Positions 7,082 through 14,255 of a DNA stretch of 14,647 bases are shown in pieces. A program made the position numbers and the translations under genes. The stretch spans positions 1-14,647 of the forward strand of contig CAJCBY010000053.1 in assembly GCA_903960725.1 (NCBI GenBank). The letters are read 5' to 3'. Numbering within the stretch: position 1 is the stretch's first letter; each line of letters begins with the position of its first letter. The notes under the pieces were generated by a model. The model searched no databases and was not told the origin of the DNA. It saw only the letters and a list, made by a program, of their open reading frames with translations. Source of the stretch: an uncultured Cytophagaceae bacterium. Lineage in GTDB: Bacteria > Bacteroidota > Bacteroidia > Cytophagales > Spirosomataceae.

Positions 7082-7807
7082 GTTATCCACGATAATAGCT
7101 GTTGAAATTCCTACATTTAGGGATTCTGCCATGCCAAAAGATGGAATAGTAATGCGTTCGTCTAAACTCTGAATAATCCCCTCTCGAATACCATTGGATT
7201 CATTACCTAAAATAATAAAGCCTTTATCTGGAAACTGATATTGGTGAATATTTTCTCCATTTAAAACTGCTCCAATTTTTTTATACTCCTTATTTTCTTT
7301 AAAAAAGACAGGTAAATCTACATAGGTGAATTCAATGCGCGAAAAAGAACCCATGCTTGAAATAATCACTTTTGGATTATAAAATTCGGTACAATCCTCT
7401 GATAAGACGAGTTGTTTTAATCCATACCAATCACAAATCCGAATGATAGATCCTAAATTGCCTGGATCTCGAATGCCATCTAGGACAATAGTGAATCGAT
7501 CTTGAATTTGAAATGATGGAAATTGCTTTTGTTGAACAACGGCAACGCCTATTTCGTTATTCACTAACGTGCTTAATTTTTGGATACTTTCTGCATCTAA
7601 AAAATAAATTGGCGATTTACAGTTTTGACCTATTTTATCCGCGAGGGATACTTGGGATTCATTTAAAACAAAAAATTCAATTATAAAATCAGATTTAACT
7701 AACTCGAGTATCGACTTCTCTCCTTCCACTAAAAATAAATCATTCTCTTTACGTCCTTTTTTAGAATGTAGGGAATTAATTAACTTTATTTGTTTATTCG
7801 TTAGCAT
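7058..7807 (-). CDS. SpoU/TrmH-family RNA 2'-O-methyltransferase
   Basis: This transfers a methyl group from S-adenosylmethionine to a ribose 2'-OH in rRNA or tRNA. The 249-residue protein has an N-terminal substrate-binding domain (about 1-95, with FLVEGEKSI at 25-33) and a C-terminal SPOUT knot domain showing all three motifs: motif 1 LDGIRDPGNLGSIIR (109-123), motif 2 FIILGNESNGI (197-207) and motif 3 IPSFGMAESLNVGISTA (221-237). The RNA target (23S rRNA or tRNA) cannot be told from sequence. I chose the ATG at 7807, because MLTNKQIKLINSL matches the usual start of the family; the frame also extends to a TTG at 7822, but that would add five residues and overlap tamL. It is head to head with tamL, as is often seen in Bacteroidota, with only three bases between starts. 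Any promoter must lie inside the tamL coding region. Confidence 0.93.
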   Translation of the reverse strand: MLTNKQIKLINSLHSKKGRKENDLFLVEGEKSILELVKSDFIIEFFVLNESQVSLADKIGQNCKSPIYFLDAESIQKLSTLVNNEIGVAVVQQKQFPSFQIQDRFTIVLDGIRDPGNLGSIIRICDWYGLKQLVLSEDCTEFYNPKVIISSMGSFSRIEFTYVDLPVFFKENKEYKKIGAVLNGENIHQYQFPDKGFIILGNESNGIREGIIQSLDERITIPSFGMAESLNVGISTAIIVDNLKRFLLS

Positions 7808-7810
7808 ATC

Positions 7811-10078
7811 TTGAAGAATCAATCAATTATCGGTTTTATTGTTTTAAGTTTTGGGCTCATATCGTGTGGCACCTACCATGCATTTGAAATTCCCACACCC
7901 ATCATAAACCAGGTAAATATTAGTGGTAATCAACAAATAGCTAAAACTGATCTTCGCGCAAACGTCTTAGGGCTAAAGAATTCATACCGCAGATTACTTC
8001 CTGCAAAATTATACACTTATCTGGGCATTAAAAGGAAAAGAAAAGATTCTCTTGGGCTTAAACCAAGTTTTATACAATTTCTTAAGTCCCCAAATCCGTC
8101 ATATAGTGCCTCGTGGTTGACTACTAATCAATCGCAACTTCTACGTTATTACCGCGAGAACGGCTTTTTAAACACGGTAATTAAGCCTAAAGTGGATACA
8201 ATAGGCAACTTAATTAACGTACGATTTAATATAGAGGAAGGGGAAGCCAGCTATTTTACAAAAAACGATTCAGTATCAGTCGATAACCCAATATTAGCAG
8301 AGCATGTAAATACATTCCTTAAAGAAAAAAGTGTAATTCGTCCCATGGGTCGACTTAAACTTTCCTCATTGAAGGAAGAGAAAGAAGAATTAAGTCACTA
8401 TTTGAGGAATGAGGGATATTACTATTTCTCCACTGATGCCATAGGTCTGCGAGTAAATGACCTAAAAGATTCCACTCTTCATCGAATATCCCTATATTAT
8501 AAAATCCCTGAGTTTAAAAATCATGTGGTTATATCTAATTATGATCGCTTGTATCGAATTGGTTTACCCACCTTTTCAATAGCGGATCCCTATGGTAATC
8601 CCTTACTTAATCTTCCTATTCGCAAACTGAATAAGTTAATTAACTTAAAGGAGGATGATTTATATTCTGTGGATTTGTTTAATCAAAGTTTAAAGAACAT
8701 CTATTTAACTGATCAGTTTAAAACAGTTTCAATTCGATTTGATACAACAAGAACACGATTGTTCCCTAAGATTGAGTTATTCCAAAATGAGAAATACAAT
8801 TTTAGCTCTGAATTAGGAGGTAGTGTTTTTCGAGGAATACCGGGTCCTTTTTTAACTAATTCATTTAAAATTCGACGTTTATTTACCACGCTAGATTATT
8901 TCGATTTTTCTACGAGAATCGGTTATGAAGCTCAATCAGGTTTTATAAATACGTTAGATACGCGGAATAACTTGGAATTAAATGTCTCAGCCTCAGTTAA
9001 CTTCCCTACCTTATATTTGCCGAAAAGTATAGTATCCTTAATCGGATCTCATTATGGTGCGAGGACTTCAGTAGGAGTTGGATTTGACTATATAAATAGA
9101 CCGGAATACCAACGAACTAATTTCTCAATTTTTCAGCGCTATACGTGGCAAAAATCGGAACATAGTTTTTTTACGTTCTCCCCTGTTGATTTAAATATTC
9201 TAAATACAAATTATCCTAGTACGACAACGTCTGATGCCTTTATCGATTATCTACAAGAGTTAAAAGAAAAAGGAAATAATTTATACCGAAGTTTTAATCC
9301 CAGTTTTGTTTCCAGTGTTTCCATGCAGTATCTCTACCGAGATATTCAGCCAAGTAATGAGTTGAAAAACGGTAAAATTTTTCAAATAGGATTAGAATCA
9401 GGCGGGTCTACATTGAATTTTATGCCTAATTATCGGTTTAATTTCGTGACAGACTTTTTAAAAAGCAGTGAGGAAATTCAATTCTATCGATTCTTGCGAT
9501 TCAACTTTGATTTCAGAAAGTATAAATTATTGGGCGTAAACCGTCAATCTCAACTTGCCTTCAAATTAGTTGGTGGTGTCGCTTATTCTTATGGCGCAGA
9601 TAATGGGTATCAGCTGCCCTATGAGAAGAACTTCTTCATCGGTGGACCTTCGAGTGTCCGCGCATGGAAACCACGTCGTTTGGGCCCTGGTTCCTATGTA
9701 GCCGCTTCTAATTTAGTAGAACAACCAGGAAGTATTCTGTTAGAGAGTTCGCTTGAATACCGCTTTAAGTTGTTTTCCCTCTTTGGGCAAATGAATGGAG
9801 CCTTCTTTATCGACGCTGGAAATGTGTGGAACTTTAGTCAAGGTAACCCTGAAATAAGTACACATTTTAAATTGAATGAATTTTATAACCAAATAGCAGT
9901 AGGGACTGGTTTTGGTCTACGCTGGGACTTTGATTTCTTTTTATTACGACTTGATTTAGCTACAAAGGTGATTAATCCCGCAAATCCTACAACTAAAAAA
10001 TGGGTTCTGCCACAAACTTCTTTCGAAGGAGGACAAAACCCAATTGAATTTAATATTGGTATTGGATATCCTTTTTAA
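7811..10078 (+). CDS. tamL: TamL: lipoprotein BamA/TamA-family outer-membrane assembly barrel
   Basis: An Omp85-family protein (755 residues) that by family helps insert outer-membrane proteins and is expected to work with TamB. Residues 1-19 are a lipoprotein signal peptide: Lys2, a hydrophobic run, then the lipobox L16-I-S-C19. Lipidated TamA relatives of this kind are TamL, typical of Bacteroidota. POTRA-like periplasmic domains follow (about 30-325; for example INQVNISGNQQI and LLRYYRENGFL), then the 16-strand barrel (about 330-755). The lid-loop motif SVRAW (615-619) stands in for the canonical VRGF/Y, within GGPSSVRAWKPRRLGPG (611-627). The protein ends in Phe, as barrel proteins do. 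The start is TTG: a TAG lies in frame at 7802-7804, and no ATG occurs in frame until codon 179, so TTG at 7811 is the only start that keeps the signal peptide. No tamB follows; the next gene is convergent, three bases away. Confidence 0.93.
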   Translation: MKNQSIIGFIVLSFGLISCGTYHAFEIPTPIINQVNISGNQQIAKTDLRANVLGLKNSYRRLLPAKLYTYLGIKRKRKDSLGLKPSFIQFLKSPNPSYSASWLTTNQSQLLRYYRENGFLNTVIKPKVDTIGNLINVRFNIEEGEASYFTKNDSVSVDNPILAEHVNTFLKEKSVIRPMGRLKLSSLKEEKEELSHYLRNEGYYYFSTDAIGLRVNDLKDSTLHRISLYYKIPEFKNHVVISNYDRLYRIGLPTFSIADPYGNPLLNLPIRKLNKLINLKEDDLYSVDLFNQSLKNIYLTDQFKTVSIRFDTTRTRLFPKIELFQNEKYNFSSELGGSVFRGIPGPFLTNSFKIRRLFTTLDYFDFSTRIGYEAQSGFINTLDTRNNLELNVSASVNFPTLYLPKSIVSLIGSHYGARTSVGVGFDYINRPEYQRTNFSIFQRYTWQKSEHSFFTFSPVDLNILNTNYPSTTTSDAFIDYLQELKEKGNNLYRSFNPSFVSSVSMQYLYRDIQPSNELKNGKIFQIGLESGGSTLNFMPNYRFNFVTDFLKSSEEIQFYRFLRFNFDFRKYKLLGVNRQSQLAFKLVGGVAYSYGADNGYQLPYEKNFFIGGPSSVRAWKPRRLGPGSYVAASNLVEQPGSILLESSLEYRFKLFSLFGQMNGAFFIDAGNVWNFSQGNPEISTHFKLNEFYNQIAVGTGFGLRWDFDFFLLRLDLATKVINPANPTTKKWVLPQTSFEGGQNPIEFNIGIGYPF

Positions 10079-10082
10079 GGAT
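10068..10082. terminator. Small hairpin across two convergent stop codons
   Basis: ATCCTT (10068-10073) and AAGGAT (10077-10082) form a perfect 6-base stem with a 3-base loop. It covers the tamL stop and touches the stop of the convergent transketolase gene. It could weaken readthrough in both directions, but neither side has a clear U-tract and the stem is short, so this is a tentative bidirectional terminator. Confidence 0.25.
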
Positions 10083-11035
10083 TATTTGCGTGCCATCACT
10101 TTAATCGCTTTCGCTACGATAGCCTCTGCATTTAAACCGTACTTTTCCATTAATTCTGCTGGTTTTCCTGATTCCCCAAAGGAATCATTAACACCTACAA
10201 ACTCCATTGGTGTTGGATGCTTCATAGCCAAATATTGTGCTACAGAATCCCCGAGACCCCCATTGTATTGATGCTCTTCAGCCGTTACAACACATCCAGT
10301 CTTTTTAACTGAAGCTAAAATAGCTTGAACGTCTAAAGGTTTAATCGTATGAATATTGATTACCTCTGCCTTTATTCCTTTTTCTAATAGGGCTTCTGCT
10401 GCCTGAATAGCCTCCCAGACTAAATGACCTGTGGCTAAAATAGTCACATCTGTACCTTCCACTAAGTGTACGGCTTTACCTATTTCAAACTTTTGATCCT
10501 CCGGCGTAAATACTGGAACTACAGGACGACCAAAACGCAGATATACTGGACCTTCGTAATCAGCAATGGCGATAGTCGCTGCTTTTGTTTGATTGTAGTC
10601 ACATGGATTAATCACTACCATTCCTGGTAACATTTTCATTAAACCAATATCTTCCAAAATTTGGTGCGTAGCTCCGTCCTCGCCTAGCGTTAAACCGGCG
10701 TGTGAACAACAGATTTTGACATTCTTTCCAGAATAAGCAACTGACTGACGAATCTGATCATATACACGACCAGTTCCAAAGTTTGCAAATGTCGTTGCGA
10801 AAGGGATAAAGCCCCCTAAAGTCAAGCCAGCTGAAATACCAATCATATTCGCCTCTGCGATACCTGTTTGGAAAAAACGTTCTGGGCTATTTTTGATAAA
10901 TCCTTCTAATTTTAATGAACCAATTAAATCAGCACATAATGCGACCACTTTAGGGTTATGCTGACTTAAATACTCCATACCTGCTCCAAAACCCGAGCGT
11001 GTATCCTTTTTTGTTTCGTAGGTAAATAATGCCAT
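10082..11035 (-). CDS. Transketolase, C-terminal subunit (pyrimidine-binding and C-terminal domains)
   Basis: The second half of a split transketolase, which with the N-terminal subunit moves two-carbon ketol units between sugar phosphates in the pentose phosphate pathway. The 317-residue protein has the Pyr domain (about 5-170), with E61 in TGIAEANM as the conserved glutamate that activates thiamine diphosphate, and SHAGLTLGEDGATHQ (111-125) with the family histidines H112 and H124. The C-terminal domain (about 190-310) includes ATGHLVWEAIQAAE and VVTAEEHQYNGGLGD. It lies 10 bases after the N-terminal subunit gene and is last in the sucC operon. The two halves together give about 600 residues, a little less than a one-piece enzyme (about 660). 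A related split sugar-phosphate enzyme such as an apulose- or DXP-synthase-like protein is less likely, but the exact substrate is not shown by sequence alone. Confidence 0.92.
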   Translation of the reverse strand: MALFTYETKKDTRSGFGAGMEYLSQHNPKVVALCADLIGSLKLEGFIKNSPERFFQTGIAEANMIGISAGLTLGGFIPFATTFANFGTGRVYDQIRQSVAYSGKNVKICCSHAGLTLGEDGATHQILEDIGLMKMLPGMVVINPCDYNQTKAATIAIADYEGPVYLRFGRPVVPVFTPEDQKFEIGKAVHLVEGTDVTILATGHLVWEAIQAAEALLEKGIKAEVINIHTIKPLDVQAILASVKKTGCVVTAEEHQYNGGLGDSVAQYLAMKHPTPMEFVGVNDSFGESGKPAELMEKYGLNAEAIVAKAIKVMARK

Positions 11036-11045
11036 TTCTATCTGA

Positions 11046-11903
11046 TTAATAATCGCCTAAAGTTTCTTCTAATTGCGCTAGCGCGTCTTGTAATTGTTGG
11101 TCATTTGGAGCCACTCCGTGCCATTTATGAGAATACATCATAAAATCAACACCAGCACCCATTTCCGTTTTCATAATAATCATGATAGGAGAACCTTGTC
11201 CTAATTCAGCTTTGGCCTTTTTCAAAGTATTTTGAATATCCTCAGCATTATTCCCGTCCATACGCATCACATTCCAACCGAAAGCCTCATATTTTGCTTG
11301 TAAATCACGATTACTCATCACCTTCTCCGTAGGACCATCAATTTGCTGACCATTTTCGTCAATGAAAGCAATCAAATTATCTACCTTATGATGTGGAGCA
11401 TACATTGCCGCTTCCCATACTTGGCCCTCATTTTGCTCTCCATCCCCCATTAAACAAAACACAGTTGATTGATCACCATTTAATTTCTTTGCTTGAGCTG
11501 CTCCTATAGCTACACTAAGCCCTTGTCCTAAAGAACCAGACGCAATGCGAATACCCTCCAGGTGCTCATGCGGTGTGGGGTGTCCTTGAAGACGAGTGTC
11601 AATTTTTCTAAACGTAGCTAATTCAGCCGTAGAGAAATAACCACGGCGAGCTAATACACTATAAATTACAGGGGAGATATGGCCATTGGACAAGAAAAAC
11701 AAATCCTCATTTTTTCCATCCATGTCGAACACCACTTTTCCAGCTGAATCTGTTTTTAGATGCATGGTATTAAAAAACAGTTCTACTAAAAGATCTGTAC
11801 AACCTAATGATCCACCAGGGTGACCAGACTGGCAACCGTGAACCATTCTTAAAATGTCTCTTCGAACTTGAGAACTAATTTTTTGTATTTCTTGTGTTTG
11901 CAT
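11046..11903 (-). CDS. Transketolase, N-terminal subunit (thiamine-diphosphate domain)
   Basis: The first half of a split transketolase: the domain that binds the diphosphate of thiamine diphosphate through Mg2+. The 285-residue protein shows SGHPGGSLG (26-34, H28), SNGHISP (72-78, H75), QGHPT (106-110), GSLGQGLSVAIG (123-134) and the ThDP/Mg motif, which starts at GDGEQNEGQVWEA (153-165) and ends at DENGQQ (182-187). All expected motifs are present and no frameshift is seen; the protein ends with its own stop at the domain boundary and the second half starts 10 bases later with a good ATG. This is therefore a true two-gene enzyme, a layout common in Bacteroidota and some other groups, not a broken gene. 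It starts 9 bases after the peroxiredoxin gene. Confidence 0.93.
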   Translation of the reverse strand: MQTQEIQKISSQVRRDILRMVHGCQSGHPGGSLGCTDLLVELFFNTMHLKTDSAGKVVFDMDGKNEDLFFLSNGHISPVIYSVLARRGYFSTAELATFRKIDTRLQGHPTPHEHLEGIRIASGSLGQGLSVAIGAAQAKKLNGDQSTVFCLMGDGEQNEGQVWEAAMYAPHHKVDNLIAFIDENGQQIDGPTEKVMSNRDLQAKYEAFGWNVMRMDGNNAEDIQNTLKKAKAELGQGSPIMIIMKTEMGAGVDFMMYSHKWHGVAPNDQQLQDALAQLEETLGDY

Positions 11904-11912
11904 GGTAGGTGA

Positions 11913-12353
11913 TTAGTGAATTTGAGAACTGTGATTCTTGGTATCCACTTTTTCGATTATGTCAATAATAATTCCTTGTTCGTCAATTACGAAAGTTGTT
12001 CTAGCTACACCCATGTATTGTTTTCCGTACATGGACTTCTCTACCCACACCCCAAAAGCCTCAGCAATTTGATGATCTGGATCAGACAATAAAGGAAAAG
12101 CTAAATTGAATTTTGATTTAAATTTTGTGTGTGAAGCATTTGAATCGATGCTCACTCCGACTACTTGAAAACCTTTAGCTGTAAGAGCAGGCAGGTTTTC
12201 ATTCAAGTTACAGGCCTGTGCAGTACAACCAGGCGAATTGTCTTTGGGATAAAAATACAGGACTGTTTTTTTTCCACTGGGGATAGAAAAGTCATTTCCA
12301 TCTGAATCCACCATCGAAATAGTAGGAGCAGCTTGACCGATTTGTAATTTCAT
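11913..12353 (-). CDS. bcp: Thioredoxin-dependent thiol peroxidase, Bcp/PrxQ-type peroxiredoxin
   Basis: Reduces hydrogen peroxide and organic hydroperoxides with electrons from thioredoxin in the cytoplasm. The 146-residue protein has the thioredoxin-like peroxiredoxin fold with FYPKDNSPGCTAQAC (34-48): C43 is the peroxidatic cysteine and C48, five residues on, the resolving cysteine, which is the spacing of atypical two-Cys Bcp (C45 and C50 in E. coli). VVGVSIDS (64-71), FPLLSDPDHQIAEAFGVW (86-103) and GVARTTFVID (115-124), with the conserved arginine R118, complete the family pattern. No signal peptide is seen. One base separates it from the upstream FAH-family gene and 9 bases from the downstream transketolase gene, so it is inside the sucC operon; peroxide defence next to central carbon enzymes is plausible but its reason is not shown. 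Confidence 0.96.
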   Translation of the reverse strand: MKLQIGQAAPTISMVDSDGNDFSIPSGKKTVLYFYPKDNSPGCTAQACNLNENLPALTAKGFQVVGVSIDSNASHTKFKSKFNLAFPLLSDPDHQIAEAFGVWVEKSMYGKQYMGVARTTFVIDEQGIIIDIIEKVDTKNHSSQIH

Positions 12354-12354
12354 A

Positions 12355-12966
12355 TTATGAGATAGTTAATTCAAATAATGAAGAACCCTCTAGTGAACCG
12401 GATAGGACATCGCCAATTATCACCGGGCCTACACCTGCTGGTGTTCCTGTGAATAGATAATCCCCCGTTTTTAGGGTAAAGTACTTAGAAACTTCTTCAA
12501 TTAATTCAGCCACCTTCCAAATCATCAACTCAGAATTTCCATCCTGAACTAATGAACCATTTTTATACAAAGCAAACTGAATTGGTTTATCTAAAACGGA
12601 TGGATCAAAAGGCTGCATGGAACTGACAAAGGCAGAACCGTTAAATGCTTTCGCCTTCTCCCAAGGGAGCCCTTTCTCTTTTAATTTACTCTGAACATCT
12701 CTGGCTGTAAAATCAATACCTAGGCCAAAAGAATCAATGTACTTGTGCGCAAACTTCGCTTCAATATTTTTGCCCACTTTACCTATCCTAAAAACTAACT
12801 CTAGCTCGTAATGAACATCAGAGGAGAATTTAGGATAGTAAAAGTGACTATTTGCATCTAATAAAGCCGTATCGGGCTTTAAAAATACCACTGGTTCCGT
12901 AGGCCTTTCATTCGATAATTCAGTGATGTGATCTACGTAATTACGACCGATGCAAATTATTTTCAT
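12355..12966 (-). CDS. Fumarylacetoacetate-hydrolase-family protein, FAHD1-like
   Basis: A Mg2+-dependent C-C lyase of the FAH superfamily. The small 203-residue form lacks the extra N-terminal domain of true FAH and resembles FAHD1/YcgM, known as acylpyruvases and oxaloacetate decarboxylases. Visible features are IICIGRNYVDHITEL (3-17), the metal ligands E54 and E56 in HYELELVF, D85 in GIDFTARD, PWEKAKAFNGSA (101-112) and FTGTPAGVGPV (172-182). The ExE plus Asp set matches the catalytic metal site of the family. The gene lies 3 bases after sucC and 1 base before bcp. Next to a TCA-cycle gene, removal of excess oxaloacetate or of enol-oxaloacetate (the tautomerase role shown for some FAHD1 relatives) is an attractive guess, but the substrate cannot be settled from sequence. 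Confidence 0.93.
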   Translation of the reverse strand: MKIICIGRNYVDHITELSNERPTEPVVFLKPDTALLDANSHFYYPKFSSDVHYELELVFRIGKVGKNIEAKFAHKYIDSFGLGIDFTARDVQSKLKEKGLPWEKAKAFNGSAFVSSMQPFDPSVLDKPIQFALYKNGSLVQDGNSELMIWKVAELIEEVSKYFTLKTGDYLFTGTPAGVGPVIIGDVLSGSLEGSSLFELTIS

Positions 12967-12969
12967 AGC

Positions 12970-14160
12970 TTATTTCAATACTTCTGATACTAAACGAGCA
13001 GCATCCTTTAATAATACAGCCGAGAATACTTTCAAGCCAGAGTTATTAATGATTGCAGCACCTTCTTCTGCATTTGTTCCTTGAAGACGAACAATGATAG
13101 GGATATTAATCTCACCAATGTTTTTGTATGCTTCAACCACTCCATTTGCAACGCGATCACAACGAACGATACCACCAAAGATATTGATCAGGATAGCTTT
13201 TACATTTGGATCCTGTAGGATAATACGGAAACCAGCTTCAACCGTTTTAGCATTTGCTCCACCCCCTACATCAAGGAAGTTAGCGGGATCGCCACCAGAA
13301 AGTTTAATAATATCCATGGTAGCCATGGCTAAACCAGCTCCGTTTACCATGCAACCTACGTTACCATCTAATTTAACGTAGTTAAGATCATTTTCAGATG
13401 CTTCTACCTCTAAAGGATCCTCTTCTTCAATATCACGTAAAACCGCTAGGTCTTTGTGACGGAATAAGGCGTTATCATCTAGATTAACTTTGGCATCTAC
13501 CGCTAAGATTTTATCATCAGACGTCTTCAACACAGGGTTGATTTCAAACATAGATGAATCAGTCTCAACGTAAGCACGGTATAATGATTGAATGAATTTA
13601 ACCATTTCTTTTAAAGCAGCACCGCTTAAACCTAATGCAAAAGCTACCTTGCGTGCTTGGAAGTCTTGAAGACCTACACGAGGATCAATCCATTCTTTAA
13701 TAATTTTTTCAGGGCTGTGCTCTGCCACTTCTTCGATATCCATTCCACCTTCCGTACTTGCCATGATCACATTGCAAGCCTTCGCGCGATCTAATAAAAT
13801 CGATAAATAGTATTCTTTCGGTTCAGAATCTCCAGGATAATACACATCCTCAGAAATTAAGACCTTGTTAACTTTCTTTCCTTCAGGACCCGTTTGATGC
13901 GTAATTAATTGCATTCCCAAAATTTGAGAAACACGCTCTTTTACCTCATCTAAGTTTTTAGCTAGTTTAACACCGCCCCCTTTTCCACGGCCACCCGCAT
14001 GAATTTGAGCTTTAACAACAAACCATCCTGTACCTGTTTGAGCTTTTAACCCTTCAGCTGCAGAAATAGCTTGATCCACCGAGTCGATCACCACTCCTTC
14101 TTGAATGCGCACTCCGTAACCTTTTAAGATTTCTTTCGCTTGATATTCGTGAATATTCAT
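12970..14160 (-). CDS. sucC: Succinyl-CoA synthetase beta subunit (ADP-forming type)
   Basis: With SucD it converts succinyl-CoA, phosphate and a nucleoside diphosphate to succinate, CoA and a nucleoside triphosphate in the TCA cycle. The 396-residue protein is full length (E. coli 388). The N-terminal ATP-grasp domain starts with the family sequence MNIHEYQAKEILKGYGV and has HAGGRGKGGGVK (54-65) for nucleotide binding; FEINPV (205-210) and VDAKVNLDDNALFRH (221-235) carry the Mg2+-site residues. The C-terminal ligase domain contains CMVNGAGLAMATMD (270-283), FLDVGGGA (295-302) and LINIFGGIVRCDRVA (324-338). It leads a five-gene operon. sucD is not adjacent and not in the window; separate sucC and sucD loci are possible in this phylum, but this needs the rest of the genome. 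Confidence 0.97.
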   Translation of the reverse strand: MNIHEYQAKEILKGYGVRIQEGVVIDSVDQAISAAEGLKAQTGTGWFVVKAQIHAGGRGKGGGVKLAKNLDEVKERVSQILGMQLITHQTGPEGKKVNKVLISEDVYYPGDSEPKEYYLSILLDRAKACNVIMASTEGGMDIEEVAEHSPEKIIKEWIDPRVGLQDFQARKVAFALGLSGAALKEMVKFIQSLYRAYVETDSSMFEINPVLKTSDDKILAVDAKVNLDDNALFRHKDLAVLRDIEEEDPLEVEASENDLNYVKLDGNVGCMVNGAGLAMATMDIIKLSGGDPANFLDVGGGANAKTVEAGFRIILQDPNVKAILINIFGGIVRCDRVANGVVEAYKNIGEINIPIIVRLQGTNAEEGAAIINNSGLKVFSAVLLKDAARLVSEVLK

Positions 14161-14172
14161 TTAGTAAAATTT

Positions 14173-14188
14173 TAATTTCGTGAAATTA
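14173..14188. promoter_or_regulatory. 16-base palindrome just upstream of sucC (candidate operator)
   Basis: TAATTTC and GAAATTA form perfect 7-base arms around GT, 12 bases upstream of the sucC start codon and about 70 bases upstream of lolD. A two-base spacer is too tight for a good RNA hairpin, so a dimeric repressor or activator site is the better guess. The regulator is unknown. Confidence 0.35.
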
Positions 14189-14211
14189 CTATTTATTTGC
14201 GTAAATATTAA

Positions 14212-14223
14212 ATAACCAGTTAT
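14212..14223. promoter_or_regulatory. Second palindrome between sucC and lolD
   Basis: ATAAC and GTTAT form perfect 5-base arms around CA. Its centre is 37 bases from that of the palindrome at 14173-14188. It would sit inside a weak plus-strand promoter match for lolD (TTTG at 14196-14199 and TACATTCA at 14223-14230, 23 bases apart). Short enough to be chance. Confidence 0.2.
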
Positions 14224-14255
14224 ACATTCATAGATTCTAAAAAAAAGACAAAAAA

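Noticed and set aside
7808..7822. Longer methyltransferase start at TTG 7822
   Set aside because: It would add five residues not typical of the family and overlap the tamL start; the ATG at 7807 gives a normal N-terminus.
10044..10271. Plus-strand 75-codon open frame
   Set aside because: Overlaps the end of tamL out of frame and is antisense to the transketolase C-terminal subunit.
11030..11050. Frameshifted or broken transketolase gene
   Set aside because: Both halves have intact starts, stops and motifs with a clean domain boundary, so a two-gene enzyme is the simpler reading.
13094..13381. Plus-strand 95-codon open frame
   Set aside because: Antisense to the conserved ligase domain of sucC; a shadow of that gene's codon pattern.
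14161..14255. Strong minus-strand promoter for the sucC operon
   Set aside because: I could not find a TTG plus TAnnTTTG pair at acceptable spacing; the operon promoter remains unplaced.
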